Shown: piece after piece, positions 31,191 through 44,342 of the stretch
How positions within the stretch are numbered: position 1 is the first letter of the stretch
Layout: each line of letters starts with the position of its first letter
NCBI RefSeq assembly: GCF_051014685.1
Contig: NW_027478894.1
Coordinates: 62,001-126,000 of the forward strand
Direction of reading: 5' to 3'
Length of the DNA stretch: 64,000 nt
Source of the DNA: Ptiloglossa arizonensis
Taxonomy: Eukaryota > Arthropoda > Insecta > Hymenoptera > Colletidae
Made by a program: the position numbers and the translations under genes
The notes under the pieces: model-generated
Told to the model about the DNA's origin: nothing
The model's input: only the letters and a program-made list of their open reading frames with translations
The model's database searches: none

Positions 31191-32950
31191 TTATACGTCA
31201 CAGGTTATACGTTATATGTTATACGTTACACGTTATACGTTATACGTCATACGTTATACGTTATACGTTATACGTTATACGTTATACGTTATACGTTATA
31301 CGTTATACGTTATACGTTATACGTTATACGTTATACGTTATACGTTATACGTTATACGTTATACGCTATACGTTACATGTTATACGTTATACATTATACG
31401 TTATACGTTATACGTTATACGTTATACGTCACAGGTTATACGTTATATGTTATACGTTACACGTTATACGTTATACGTCATACGTTATACGTTATACGTT
31501 ATACGTTATACGTTATACGTTATACGTTATACGTTATACGTTATACGTTATACGTTATACGTTATACGATATACGTTATACGTTATACGTTATACGTTAT
31601 ACGTTATACGTCACAGGTTATACGTTATATGTTATACGTTACACGTTATACGTTATACGTCATACGTTATACGTTATACGTTATACGTTATACGTTATAC
31701 GTTATACGTTATACGTTATACGTTATACGTTATACGTTATACGTTATACGATATACGTTATACGTTATACGTTATACGTTATACGTTATACGTTATACGT
31801 TATACGTTACATGTTATACGTTATACATTATACGTTATACGTTATACGTTATACGTTATACGTTATACGTCACAGGTTATACGTTATACGTTATACGTTA
31901 TACGTTATACGTTATACGTTATACGTTATACGTTATACGTTATACGTTATACGTTATACGTTATACGTTATACGTTATACGTTATACGTTATACGTTATA
32001 CGTTAGACGTTATACGTTATACGTTATACGTTATACGTTATACGTTATACGTTATACGTTATACGTTATACGTTATACGTTATACGTTATACGTTATACG
32101 TTATACGTTATACGTTATACGTTATACGTTATACGTTATACGTTATACGTTATACGTTATACGTTATACGTTATACGTTATACGTTATACGTTATACGTA
32201 ATACGTTATACGTTATACGTTATACGTTATACGTTATACGTTATACGTTATACGTTATACGTTATACGTTATACGTTATACGTTATACGTTATACGTTAT
32301 ACGTTATACGCTATACGTTACATGTTATACGTTATACATTATACGTTATACGTTATACGTTATACGTTATACGTCACAGGTTATACGTTATATGTTATAC
32401 GTTACACGTTATACGTTATACGTCATACGTTATACGTTATACGTTATACGTTATACGTTATACGTTATACGTTATACGTTATACGTTATACGTTATACGT
32501 TATACGTTATACGATATACGTTATACGTTATACGTTATACGTTATACGTTATACGTTATACGTTATACGTTACATGTTATACGTTATACATTATACGTTA
32601 TACGTTATACGTTATACGTTATACGTTATACGTCACAGGTTATACGTTATATGTTATACGTTACACGTTATACGTTATACGTCATACGTTATACGTTATA
32701 CGTTATACGTTATACGTTATACGTTATACGTTATACGTTATACGTTATACGTTATACGTTATACGTTATACGATATACGTTATACGTTATACGTTATACG
32801 TTATACGTTATACGTTATACGTTATACGTTACATGTTATACGTTATACATTATACGTTATACGTTATACGTTATACGTTATACGTTATACGTCACAGGTT
32901 ATACGTTATATGTTATACGTTACACGTTATACGTTATACGTCATACGTTA
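30930..32950 (+). repeat. Local 259-base periodicity (37 heptamers)
   Basis: GTCACAG starts at 30938, 31197, 31428, 31610, 31869, 32373, 32632 and 32891. The intervals are 259, 231, 182, 259, 504, 259 and 259 bases, all multiples of 7. Each cassette contains GTTACAT, ATTATAC, GTCACAG, GATATAC and usually GTTATAT with GTTACAC. This is the densest cluster of this cassette in the window, and it sits at the right edge of the left domain. A 252-base pair (25912, 26164) is a related smaller event. Confidence 0.8.
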
Positions 32951-34577
32951 TACGTTATACGTTATACGTTATACGTTATACGTTATACGTTATACGTTAT
33001 ACGTTATACGTTATACGTTATACGTTATACGTTATACGTTATACGTTATACGTTATACGTTATACTTTATACGTTATACGTTATACGTAATACGTTATAC
33101 GTTATACGTTATACGTTATACATTATACGTTATACTTTATACGTTATACGTTATACGTTATACGTCATACGTTATACGTTATACGTTATACGTTATACGT
33201 TATACGTTATACGTTATACGTTATACGTTATACGTTATACGTTATACGTTATACGTTATACGTAATACGTTATACGTTATACGTTATACGTTATACGTTA
33301 TACGTTATACTTTATACGTTATACGTTATACGTTATACGTTATACGTTATACGTTATACGTTATACGTTATACGTTATACGTTATACGTTATACGTTATA
33401 CGTTATACGTTATAGGTTATACGTTATACGTTATACGTTATACGTTATACGTTATACGTTATACGTTATACGTTATACGTTATACGTTACATGTTATACG
33501 TTATACATTATACGTTATACGTTATACGTTATACGTTATACGTTATACGTCATAGGTTATACGTTATACGTTATACGTTATACGTTATACGTTATACGTC
33601 ATACGTTATACGTTATACGTTATACGTTATACGTTATACGTTATACGTTATACGTTATACGTTATACGTTATACGTTATACGTTATACGTTATACGTTAT
33701 ACGTTATACGTTATACGTTATACGTTATACGTTATACGTTATACGTTAAACGTTATACGTTATACTTTATACGTTATACGTTATACGTTATACGTTATAC
33801 GTTATACGTTATACGTTATACGTTATACGTTATACATTATACGTTATATGTTATACGTTGTACGTTCTACGTTATACGTTATACGTTATACGTTATACGT
33901 TATACGTTATACGTTATACGTTATACGTTATACGTTATACGTTATACGTTATACGTTATACGTTATACGTTATACGTTATACGTTATACGTTATACGTTA
34001 TACGTTATGCGTTATACGTTATACGTTATACGTTATACGTTATACGTTATACGTTATACGTTATACGTTATACGTTATACGTTATACGTTATACGTTATA
34101 CGTTATACGTTATACGTTATACGTTATACGTTATACGTTATACGTTATACGTTATACGTTATACGTTATACGTTATACGTTATACGTCATACGTTATACG
34201 TTATACGTTATACGTTATACGTTATACGTTATACGTTATACGTTATACGTTATACGTTATACGTTATACGTTATACGTTATACGTTATACGTTATACGTT
34301 ATACGTTATACGTTATACGTTATACGTTATACGTTATACGTTATACGTTATACGTTATACGTTATACGTTATACGTTATACGTTATACGTTATACGTTAT
34401 ACGTTATACGTTATACGTTATACGTTATACGTTATACGATATACGTTATACGTTATACGTTATACGTTATACGTTATACGTGATACGTTATACGTTACAT
34501 GTTATACGTTATACCTTATACGTTATACGTTATACGTTACATGTTATACGTTATACATTACACGTTATACGTTATAC

Positions 34578-36278
34578 GTTATATGTTATACGTTGTACGT
34601 TCTACGTTATACGTTATACGTTATACGTTATACGTTATACTTTATACGTTATACGTTCTACGTTATAAGGTATACGTTATACGTTATACGTTATACGTTA
34701 TACGTTATACGTTATACGTTTTGCGTTTTACGTTATTCGTTATACGTTGTACTTTATACGTTATAGGTGTTACGTTATACGTTATACGTTATACGTTATT
34801 CGTAATACGTTATACGTGATACGTTATACGTTGTACGTTCTACGTTATACGTTATACGTTATACGTTATACGTTATACGTTATACGTTATACGTTATACG
34901 TTATACGTTACACGTTATACGTTGTACGTTATACGTTATAAGTTGTACGTTATACGATATACGTTATACGTTATTCTTTATACGTTCTTCGTTACACGTT
35001 AAACGTTATACGTTATACGTTATACGTTATACGTTATACGTTATACGTTATACGTTATACGTTATACGTTATACGTAATACGTTATACGTTATACGTTAT
35101 ACGTTATACATTATACGTTATACTTTATACGTTATACGTTATACGTTATACGTCATACGTTATACGTTATACGTTATACGTTATACGTTATACGTTATAC
35201 GTTATACGTTATACGTTATACGTTATACGTTATACGTTATACGTTATACGTAATACGTTATACGTTATACGTTATACGTTATACGTTATACGTTATACTT
35301 TATACGTTATACGTTATACGTTATACGTTATACGTTATACGTTATACGTTATACGTTATACGTTATACGTTATACGTTATACGTTATACGTTATAGGTTA
35401 TACGTTATACGTTATACGTTATACGTTACAAGTTATACGTTATACGTTATACGTTACAAGTTATACGTTATACGTCATAGGTTATACGTTGAATGTTATA
35501 CTTTATACGTAGCATGTAATGCGTCATACGTTTTACGTTATTCGTTATACGTTTTTCGTTACAAGTTATACGTTATACGTTATACGTTATACGTCATAGG
35601 TTATACGTAATACGTTATACGTAATACGTTATACATTATGCGTTATACGTTTTACGTTATTCGTTATACGTTATACGTTATACGATATACGTTATACGTT
35701 ATACGTTATACGTTATACGTTAGACGTTATACGTTATACGTTATACGTTATACGTTATACGTTATACGTTATACGTTATACGTTATACGTTATACGTTAT
35801 ACGTTATACGTTATACGTTATACGTTATACGTTATACGTTATACGTTATACGTTATACGTTATACGTTATACGATATACGTTATACGTTATACGTTATAC
35901 GTTATACGTTATACGTTATACGTTATACGTTACATGTTATACGTTATACATTATACGTTATACGTTATACGTTATACGTTATACGTTATACGTCATAGGT
36001 TATACGTTATACGTTATACGTTATACGTTATACGTTATACGTCATACGTTATACGTTATACGTTATACGTTATACGTTATACGTTATACGTTATACGTTA
36101 TACGTTATACGTTATACGTTATACGTTATACGTTATACGTTATACGTTATACGTTATACGTTATACGTTATACGTTATACGTTAAACGTTATACGTTATA
36201 CTTTATACGTTATACGTTATACGTTATACGTTATACGTTATACGTTATACGTTATACGTTATACGTTATACATTATAC
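34578..36278 (+). repeat. Right-domain HOR, copy 1 (1,701 bases)
   Basis: The copy runs from one GTTATAT-GTTGTAC-GTTCTAC marker to the next. In order it holds TTTATAC, GTTTTGC (34,718), a TATAGGTGT variant, GTTATTC with GTGATAC, a GTTATAA and TTCTTCG stretch (34,940-35,000), TTTATAC pairs, GTTACAA pairs, a type-B 77-base block (35488), and a GATATAC-GTTACAT-GTCATAG-GTCATAC cassette. The length is 243 heptamers. Confidence 0.75.
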
Positions 36279-38035
36279 GTTATATGTTATACGTTGTACG
36301 TTCTACGTTATACGTTATACGTTATACGTTATACGTTATACGTTATACGTTATACTTTATACGTTATACGTTATACGTTATACGTTATACGTTATACGTT
36401 ATACGTTATACGTTATACGTTATACGTTATACGTTATACGTTATACGTTATACGTTATACGTTATACGTTTTGCGTTTTACGTTATTCGTTATACGTTAT
36501 ACTTTATACGTTATAGGTGTTACGTTATACGTTATACGTTATACGTTATTCGTAATACGTTATACGTGATACGTTATACGTTGTACGTTCTACGTTATAC
36601 GTTATACGTTATACGTTATACGTTATACGTTATACGTTATACGTTATACGTTATACGTTACACGTTATACGTTGTACGTTATACGTTATAAGTTGTACGT
36701 TATACGATATACGTTATACGTTATTCTTTATACGTTCTTCGTTACACGTTAAACGTTATACGTTATACGTTATACGTTATACGTTATACGTTATACGTTA
36801 TACGTTATACGTTATACGTTATACGTAATACGTTATACGTTATACGTTATACGTTATACATTATACGTTATACTTTATACGTTATACGTTATACGTTATA
36901 CGTCATACGTTATACGTTATACGTTATACGTTATACGTTATACGTTATACGTTATACGTTATACGTTATACGTTATACGTTATACGTTATACGTTATACG
37001 TAATACGTTATACGTTATACGTTATACGTTATACGTTATACGTTATACTTTATACGTTATACGTTATACGTTATACGTTATACGTTATACGTTATACGTT
37101 ATACGTTATACGTTATACGTTATACGTTATACGTTATACGTTATACGTTATAGGTTATACGTTATACGTTATACGTTATACGTTACAAGTTATACGTTAT
37201 ACGTTATACGTTACAAGTTATACGTTATACGTCATAGGTTATACGTTGAATGTTATACTTTATACGTAGCATGTAATGCGTCATACGTTTTACGTTATTC
37301 GTTATACGTTTTTCGTTACAAGTTATACGTTATACGTTATACGTTATACGTCATAGGTTATACGTAATACGTTATACGTAATACGTTATACATTATGCGT
37401 TATACGTTTTACGTTATTCGTTATACGTTATACGTTATACGATATACGTTATACGTTATACGTTATACGTTATACGTTAGACGTTATACGTTATACGTTA
37501 TACGTTATACGTTATACGTTATACGTTATACGTTATACGTTATACGTTATACGTTATACGTTATACGTTATACGTTATACGTTATACGTTATACGTTATA
37601 CGTTATACGTTATACGTTATACGTTATACGATATACGTTATACGTTATACGTTATACGTTATACGTTATACGTTATACGTTATACGTTACATGTTATACG
37701 TTATACATTATACGTTATACGTTATACGTTATACGTTATACGTTATACGTCATAGGTTATACGTTATACGTTATACGTTATACGTTATACGTTATACGTC
37801 ATACGTTATACGTTATACGTTATACGTTATACGTTATACGTTATACGTTATACGTTATACGTTATACGTTATACGTTATACGTTATACGTTATACGTTAT
37901 ACGTTATACGTTATACGTTATACGTTATACGTTATACGTTAAACGTTATACGTTATACTTTATACGTTATACGTTATACGTTATACGTTATACGTTATAC
38001 GTTATACGTTATACGTTATACGTTATACATTATAC
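36279..38035 (+). repeat. Right-domain HOR, copy 2 (1,757 bases)
   Basis: Same order of markers as the preceding copy: GTTTTGC at 36,468, block at 37245 (offset 1,757 from 35488), GTCATAG near 37,749. The length is 251 heptamers. Markers are displaced by 1,750 in the first part and 1,757 in the rest, which indicates one extra heptamer. Confidence 0.75.
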
Positions 38036-39869
38036 GTTATATGTTATACGTTGTACGTTCTACGTTATACGTTATACGTTATACGTTATACGTTATACGT
38101 TATACGTTATACTTTATACGTTATACGTTATACGTTATACGTTATACGTTATACGTTATACGTTATACGTTATACGTTATACGTTATACGTTATACGTTA
38201 TACGTTATACGTTATACGATATACGTTATACGTTATACGTTGTACGTTATACGTTATAAGTTGTACGATATACGATATACGTTATACGTTATTCTTTATA
38301 CGTTATTCGTTACACGTTAAACGTTATACGTTATACGTTATACGTTATACGTTATACTTTATACGTTATACGTTATACGTTATACGTTATACGTTATACG
38401 TTATACGTTATACGTTATACGTTATACGTTATACGTTATACGTTATACGTTATACGTTATACGTTATACGTTATACTTTATACGTTATACGTTATACGTA
38501 ATACGTTATACGTTATACGTTATACGTTATACGTTATACGTTATACTTTATACGTTATACGTTATACGTTATACGTCATACGTTATACGTTATACGTTAT
38601 ACGTTATACGTTATACGTTATACGTTATACGTTATACGTTATACGTTATACGTTATACGTTATACGTTATACGTAATACGTTATACGTTATACGTTATAC
38701 GTTATACGTTATACGTTATACTTTATACGTTATACGTTATACGTTATACGTTATACGTTATACGTTATACGTTATACGTTATACGTTATACGTTATACGT
38801 TATACGTTATACGTTATACGTTATACGTTATACGTTATAGGTTATACGTTATACGTTATACGTTATACGTTACAAGTTATACGTTATACGTTATACGTTA
38901 CAAGTTATACGTTATACGTCATAGGTTATACGTTGAATGTTATACTTTATACGTAGCATGTAATGCGTCATACGTTTTACGTTATTCGTTATACGTTTTT
39001 CGTTACAAGTTATACGTTATACGTTATACGTTATACGTCATAGGTTATACGTAATACGTTATACGTAATACGTTATACATTATGCGTTATACGTTTTACG
39101 TTATTCGTTATACGTTATACGTTATACGATATACGTTATACGTTATACGTTATACGTTATACGTTAGACGTTATACGTTATACGTTATACGTTATACGTT
39201 ATACGTTACAAGTTATACGTTATACGTCATAGGTTATACGTTGAATGTTATACTTTATACGTAGCATGTAATGCGTCATACGTTTTACGTTATTCGTTAT
39301 ACGTTTTTCGTTACAAGTTATACGTTATACGTTATACGTTATACGTCATAGGTTATACGTAATACGTTATACGTAATACGTTATACATTATGCGTTATAC
39401 GTTTTACGTTATTCGTTATACGTTATACGTTATACGATATACGTTATACGTTATACGTTATACGTTATACGTTAGACGTTATACGTTATACGTTATACGT
39501 TATACGTTATACGTTATACGTTATACGTTATACGTTATACGTTATACGTTATACGTTATACGTTATACGTTATACGTTATACGTTATACGTTATACGTTA
39601 TACGTTATACGTTATACGTTATACGATATACGTTATACGTTATACGTTATACGTTATACGTTATACGTTATACGTTATACGTTACATGTTATACGTTATA
39701 CATTATACGTTATACGTTATACGTTATACGTTATACGTTATACGTCATAGGTTATACGTTATACGTTATACGTTATACGTTATACGTTATACGTCATACG
39801 TTATACGTTATACGTTATACGTTATACGTTATACGTTATACGTTATACGTTATACGTTATACATTATAC
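38036..39869 (+). repeat. Right-domain HOR, copy 3 (1,834 bases), with internal duplication
   Basis: Third consecutive copy, 262 heptamers. It lacks the GTTTTGC marker and has GTTATTC in place of GTTCTTC in the TTCTTCG stretch near 38,303. It holds two type-B blocks (38932 and 39240), 308 bases apart. Flanking GTTACAA and GTTAGAC units are duplicated with them, so a 44-heptamer tandem duplication happened inside this copy. Confidence 0.7.
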
Positions 39870-42207
39870 GTTATATGTTATACGTTGTACGTTCTACGTT
39901 ATACGTTATACGTTATACGTTATACGTTATACGTTATACGTTATACTTTATACGTTATACCTTATACGTTATACGTTATACGTTATACGTTATACGTTAT
40001 ACGTTATACGTTATACGTTATACGTTATACGTTATACGTTATACGTTATACGATATACGTTATACGTTATACGTTGTACGTTATACGTTATAAGTTGTAC
40101 GTTATACGATATACGTTATACGTTATTCTTTATACGTTCTTCGTTACACGTTAAACGTTATACGTTATACGTTATACGTTATACGTTATACGTGATACGT
40201 TATACGTTATACGTTATACGTTATACGTTATACGTTATACGTTATACGTTATACGTTATACGTTATACGTTATACGTTATACGTTATACGTTATACGTTA
40301 TACGTTATACGTTATACGTTATACGTTATACGTTATACGTTATACGTTATACGTTATACGTTATACGTTATACGTTATACGTTATACGTTATACGTTATA
40401 CGTTATACGTTATACGTTATACGTTATACGTTATACGTCATACGTTATACGTTATACGTTATACGTTATACGTTATACGTTATACGTTATACGTTATACG
40501 TTATACGTTATACGTTATACGTTATACGTTATACGTTATACGTTATACGTTATACGTTATACGTTATACGTTATACGTTATACGTTATACGTTATACGTT
40601 ATACGTTATACGTTATACGTTATACGTTATACGTTATACGTTATACGTTATACGTTATACGTTATACGTTATACGTTATACGTTATACGTTATACGTTAT
40701 ACGATATACGTTATACGTTATACGTTATACGTTATACGTTATACGTGATACGTTATACGTTACATGTTATACGTTATACCTTATACGTTATACGTTATAC
40801 GTTACATGTTATACGTTATACATTACACGTTATACGTTATACGTTATATGTTATACGTTGTACGTTCTACGTTATACGTTATACGTTATACGTTATACGT
40901 TATACTTTATACGTTATACGTTATACGTTATAAGGTATACGTTATACGTTATACGTTATACGTTATACGTTATACGTTATACGTTTTGCGTTTTACGTTA
41001 TTCGTTATACGTTATACGTTATACGTTATACGTTATACGTTATACGTTATACGTTATACGTTATACGTTATACATTATACGTTATACGTTATACGTTATA
41101 CGTTATACGTTATACGTTATACGTTATACGTTATACGTTATACGATATACGTTATACGTTATACGTTATACGTTATACGTTATACGTTATACGTTATACG
41201 TTATACGTTATACGTTATACGTTATACGTTATACGTTATACGTTATACGTTATACGTTATACGTTATACGTTAGACGTTATACGTTATACGTTATACGTT
41301 ATACGTTATACGTTATACGTTATACGTTATACGATATACGTTATACATTATACGTTATACGTTATACGTTATACGTTATACGTTATACGTTATACGTTAT
41401 ACGTTATACGTAATACGTTATACGTTATACGTTATACGTTATACATTATACGTTATACTTTATACGTTATACGTTATACGTTATACGTCATACGTTATAC
41501 GTTATACGTTATACGTTATACGTTATACGTTATACGTTATACGTTATACGTTATACGTTATACGTTATACGTTATACGTAATACGTTATACGTTATACGT
41601 TATACGTTATACGTTATACGTTATACTTTATACGTTATACGTTATACGTTATACGTTATACGTTATACGTTATACGTTATACGTTATACGTTATACGTTA
41701 TACGTTATACGTTATACGTTATACGTTATAGGTTATACGTTATACGTTATACGTTATACGTTACAAGTTATACGTTATACGTTATACGTTACAAGTTATA
41801 CGTTATACGTCATAGGTTATACGTTGAATGTTATACTTTATACGTAGCATGTAATGCGTCATACGTTTTACGTTATTCGTTATACGTTTTTCGTTACAAG
41901 TTATACGTTATACGTTATACGTTATACGTCATAGGTTATACGTAATACGTTATACGTAATACGTTATACATTATGCGTTATACGTTTTACGTTATTCGTT
42001 ATACGTTATACGTTATACGATATACGTTATACGTTATACGTTATACGTTATACGTTAGACGTTATACGTTATACGTTATACGTTATACGTTATACGTTAT
42101 ACGTTATACGTTATACGTTATACGTTATACGTTATACGTTATACGTTATACGTTATACGTTATACGTTATACGTTATACGTTATACGTTATACGTTATAC
42201 GTTATAC

Positions 42208-42957
42208 GATATACGTTATACGTTATACGTTATACGTTATACGTTATACGTTATACGTTATACGTTACATGTTATACGTTATACATTATACGTTATACGT
42301 TATACGTTATACGTTATACGTTATACGTCATAGGTTATACGTTATACGTTATACGTTATACGTTATACGTTATACGTCATACGTTATACGTTATACGTTA
42401 TACGTTATACGTTATACGTTATACGTTATACGTTATACGTTATACGTTATACGTTATACGTTATACGTTATACGTTATACGTTATACGTTATACGTTATA
42501 CGTTATACGTTATACGTTATACGTTAAACGTTATACGTTATACTTTATACGTTATACGTTATACGTTATACGTTATACGTTATACGTTATACGTTATACG
42601 TTATACGTTATACATTATACGTTATATGTTATACGTTGTACGTTCTACGTTATACGTTATACGTTATACGTTATACGTTATACGTTATACGTTATACTTT
42701 ATACGTTATACGTTATACGTTATACGTTATACGTTATACGTTATACGTTATACGTTATACGTTATACGTTATACGTTATACGTTATACGTTATACGTTAT
42801 ACGTTATACGATATACGTTATACGTTATACGTTGTACGTTATACGTTATAAGTTGTACGATATACGATATACGTTATACGTTATTCTTTATACGTTCTTC
42901 GTTACACGTTAAACGTTATACGTTATACGTTATACGTTATACGTTATACGTGATACG
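42208..42957 (+). repeat. 0.75-kb cassette, first of a nested pair
   Basis: The cassette runs from GATATAC through GTTACAT, GTCATAG, GTTAAAC, GTTATAT-GTTGTAC-GTTCTAC and the TTCTTCG stretch to GTGATAC (42,950). It recurs immediately downstream at 43,104-43,873. Marker spacing grows from 896 to 917 bases along the pair. This copy has GATATAC after GTTGTAC where the second has GTTATAC. Confidence 0.75.
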
Positions 42958-43103
42958 TTATACGTTATACGTTATACGTTATACGTTATACGTTATACGT
43001 TATACGTTATACGTTATACGTTATACGTTATACGTTATACGTTATACGTTATACGTTATACGTTATACGTTATACGTTATACGTTATACGTTATACGTTA
43101 TAC

Positions 43104-43873
43104 GATATACGTTATACGTTATACGTTATACGTTATACGTTATACGTTATACGTTATACGTTATACGTTACATGTTATACGTTATACATTATACGTTATA
43201 CGTTATACGTTATACGTTATACGTTATACGTTATACGTCATAGGTTATACGTTATACGTTATACGTTATACGTTATACGTTATACGTCATACGTTATACG
43301 TTATACGTTATACGTTATACGTTATACGTTATACGTTATACGTTATACGTTATACGTTATACGTTATACGTTATACGTTATACGTTATACGTTATACGTT
43401 ATACGTTATACGTTATACGTTATACGTTATACGTTAAACGTTATACGTTATACTTTATACGTTATACGTTATACGTTATACGTTATACGTTATACGTTAT
43501 ACGTTATACGTTATACGTTATACATTATACGTTATATGTTATACGTTGTACGTTCTACGTTATACGTTATACGTTATACGTTATACGTTATACGTTATAC
43601 GTTATACTTTATACGTTATACGTTATACGTTATACGTTATACGTTATACGTTATACGTTATACGTTATACGTTATACGTTATACGTTATACGTTATACGT
43701 TATACGTTATACGTTATACGTTATACGATATACGTTATACGTTATACGTTGTACGTTATACGTTATAAGTTGTACGTTATACGATATACGTTATACGTTA
43801 TTCTTTATACGTTCTTCGTTACACGTTAAACGTTATACGTTATACGTTATACGTTATACGTTATACGTGATAC
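43104..43873 (+). repeat. 0.75-kb cassette, second of a nested pair
   Basis: Partner of 42,208-42,957. The pair as a whole is repeated at 47,780-48,529 and 48,676-49,445, so it formed before the 5.58-kb duplication. Confidence 0.75.
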
Positions 43874-44342
43874 GTTATACGTTATACGTTATACGTTATA
43901 CGTTATACGTTATACGTTATACGTTATACGTTATACGTTATACGTTATACGTTATACGTTATACGTTATACGTTATACGTTATACGTTATACGTTATACG
44001 TTATACGTTATACGTTATACGTTATACGTTATACGTTATACGTTATACGTTATACGTTATACGTTATACGTTATACGTTATACGTTATACGTTATACGTT
44101 ATACGTTATACGTTATACGTTATACGTTATACGTTATACGTTATACGTTATACGTTATACGTTATACGTTATACGTTATACGTTATACGTTATACGTTAT
44201 ACGTTATACGTTATACGTTATACGTTATACGTTATACGTTATACGTTATACGTTATACGTTATACGTTATACGTTATACGTTATACGTTATACGTTATAC
44301 GTTATACGTTATACGTTATACGTTATACGTTATACGTTATAC
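43874..44342 (+). repeat. Longest uninterrupted consensus run noticed (67 units)
   Basis: Between GTGATAC at 43,867 and GTTATAA at 44,343 I see only GTTATAC. The equivalent tract in the second 5.58-kb unit is interrupted by GTCATAC near 49,690, so this run is either more recently homogenised or the interruption is new. Confidence 0.7.

Larger units (their letters stand above)
1..33050 (+). repeat. Left array domain, marked by GTCACAG units
   Basis: This domain is recognised by a cassette of variant units in fixed order: GCTATAC, GTTACAT, ATTATAC, GTCACAG, GTTATAT, GTTACAC, GTCATAC, separated by consensus units. The GTCACAG unit starts at 292, 4163, 4996, 5717, 8097, 10918, 14754, 15538, 16345, 20256, 21110, 21922, 25093, 25912, 26164, 27571, 28698, 30938, 31197, 31428, 31610, 31869, 32373, 32632 and 32891. 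Only one further copy exists in the window (51,728). Cassettes recur with a loose period of about 5-5.6 kb. The right edge is approximate, because consensus units cannot be assigned to a domain. Confidence 0.75.

Noticed and set aside
30262..33090. A 942-residue + strand open frame of LYVIRYT repeats, with similar long frames at 25,861-27,945, 30,887-33,265, 30,024-32,006 and 15,487-17,460
   Set aside because: The heptamer has no + strand stop in any frame, so length is no evidence of coding. Overlapping frames are open at once, starts and stops fall only at variant units, and there is no domain, signal or codon preference beyond the repeat.
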